Of a stretch of 5,083 nt of DNA, positions 4,448 through 5,083 are shown piece after piece. The notes beneath the pieces were generated by a model. The model was given only the letters and a program-made list of their open reading frames with translations. It did not search any database and had not been told where the DNA came from. The position numbers and the translations under genes are program-made. Source of the stretch: Deltaproteobacteria bacterium (GTDB lineage: Bacteria; Desulfobacterota; Anaeroferrophillalia; Anaeroferrophillales; Tharpellaceae); contig DAOVTG010000190.1 in assembly GCA_030633185.1 (NCBI GenBank), positions 1-5,083 of the forward strand, written 5' to 3'. The number at the start of each line of letters is the position of its first letter. The first letter of the stretch is position 1.

Positions 4448-5083
4448 ATGCAACTCAGCCGAAGATCATTTCTTAAGTTATCGGGCAGTACGGTGGTTGC
4501 TGGAAGTATGGGCATAAGCCTTAAACCGATCCAGGCTTATGCTGCCCCCCTGAAAATCCGTTACGCTAAAGAGACGACCACAATCTGTCCCTACTGCGCG
4601 GTCGGTTGCGGTATTATTGTCTCGGTTCGCAATGGCAAAGTCATCAACACTGAAGGTGACCCCGATCATCCGATAAACAAGGGTTCTCTCTGCAGCAAAG
4701 GGGGCTCAATCGCCCAGCTTTCAGTCAACAACAACCGTCTCGACAAACCTCTTTATCGGGCTCCGTTCAGCAGAGAATGGAAAACCGTCACCTGGGACTG
4801 GGCTCTTGATAAGATTGCAGCCAATATCAAAAAGAGCCGGGACAAAGATTTTACGTTTAAAAACAAAAAAGGGCAAACCGTTAACCGGACAACCTCAATC
4901 GCTTCAGTCGGGAGTTCGGCCCTTGACAATGAAGAGTGTTTTATCTACCAAAAATTCCTGCGCAGTTTAGGCCTCGTCTACATCGAACATCAGGCCCGAA
5001 TATGACACTCCGCCACTGTAGCGGCTCTGGCAGAGTCGTTTGGACGCGGAGCGATGACCAATCACTGGAACGATATTGCAAAC
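4448..5083 (+). CDS. fdnG: Formate dehydrogenase-N alpha subunit, selenocysteine type (5' part)
   Basis: The N-terminal 212 codons of the catalytic subunit of a periplasmic formate dehydrogenase, a molybdenum or tungsten bis-MGD protein that oxidises formate to CO2 and passes electrons through Fe-S clusters. Residues 1-32 are a Tat signal (SRRSFLK at 4-10, hydrophobic segment, probable AYA cleavage at 32/33). The proximal 4Fe-4S cluster is held by C47, C50, C54 and C82, with K84 of the conserved CSKGG. After IEHQARI the codon TGA (5003-5005) is read as selenocysteine, residue 186. The frame then continues HSATVAALAESFGRGAMTNH and WNDIAN to the window end, which is the conserved active-site sequence of FdnG/FdoG. 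AAGGAG (4433-4438) lies 9 nt before the ATG. The full protein should be about 1000 residues, with iron-sulfur and membrane subunits expected downstream. Calling TGA a stop would give a false 185-residue protein. Confidence 0.95.
5003..5005 (+). other. Selenocysteine (UGA) codon of fdnG
   Basis: The in-frame TGA stands between ARI and HSATVAAL, exactly where formate dehydrogenase-N enzymes carry the metal-ligating selenocysteine, and the reading frame stays open and conserved for all 26 codons after it. It implies that the organism has selA, selB, selC and selD. Confidence 0.95.
5006..5038 (+). promoter_or_regulatory. Candidate bacterial SECIS hairpin
   Basis: Bacterial selenocysteine insertion needs a hairpin just 3' of the UGA, inside the coding region. 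Here 5022-5028 (CGGCTCT) pairs with 5032-5038 (AGAGTCG) in seven continuous pairs including one G-U, around a three-base GGC loop, starting 17 nt after the UGA. Distance and size fit a SelB-binding apical stem, but the loop differs from the Escherichia coli fdhF/fdnG loops (GGUC, AGUC). The exact fold and the bulged U typical of that species are not evident. Confidence 0.45.

Noticed and set aside
1..5083. CRISPR array, tRNA or rRNA
   Set aside because: No regularly spaced direct repeats, no cloverleaf with a TTC-type arm and no rRNA motif were seen on either strand.

Overview
The window looks like chromosomal DNA of a strictly anaerobic or microaerotolerant Gram-negative bacterium, most likely a deltaproteobacterium (Desulfobacterota, perhaps the Desulfuromonadales). 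Three things point there: a 191-residue rubrerythrin very close to the Desulfovibrio type, a Tat-exported selenocysteine formate dehydrogenase, and a transposase relic and dispersed-type palindrome of a kind I associate with these genomes. The taxonomic call is inference.

Layout. Positions 1-126 hold a large nested palindrome. Positions 184-1329 carry two minus-strand redox genes, a short-chain flavodoxin and rubrerythrin, with a possible promoter and operator upstream of rubrerythrin. From about 1450 to 4335 the DNA is a patchwork. It holds a truncated DUF4338 (DruA-type) gene, an intact PaaI-like hotdog thioesterase, a small helix-turn-helix protein, and a decayed transposase with an internal deletion, a frame change and a nonsense codon. 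Next come a 16-codon open frame that resembles the start of IHF-alpha, an intact fumarylacetoacetate hydrolase (FAH) family enzyme, and a 150-bp element bounded by perfect 13-bp inverted repeats that begins on the FAH stop codon. At 4448 the first 212 codons of a formate dehydrogenase-N type alpha subunit (fdnG) begin and run off the right edge.

How the genes fit together. Rubrerythrin removes peroxide in anaerobes, and the flavodoxin beside it is a plausible electron carrier. The fdnG product would oxidise formate in the periplasm and probably starts an operon that continues outside the window. The thioesterase and FAH enzyme are metabolic genes of uncertain substrate stranded among mobile-element scars.

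The main annotation trap is the TGA at 5003-5005. It is almost certainly selenocysteine (residue 186), because the same frame continues with the conserved formate dehydrogenase sequence to the window end. I found no CRISPR array, tRNA or rRNA. No complete new system is evident. The least explained items are the two structured palindromic elements and the transposase/IHF-like junction upstream of the FAH gene.
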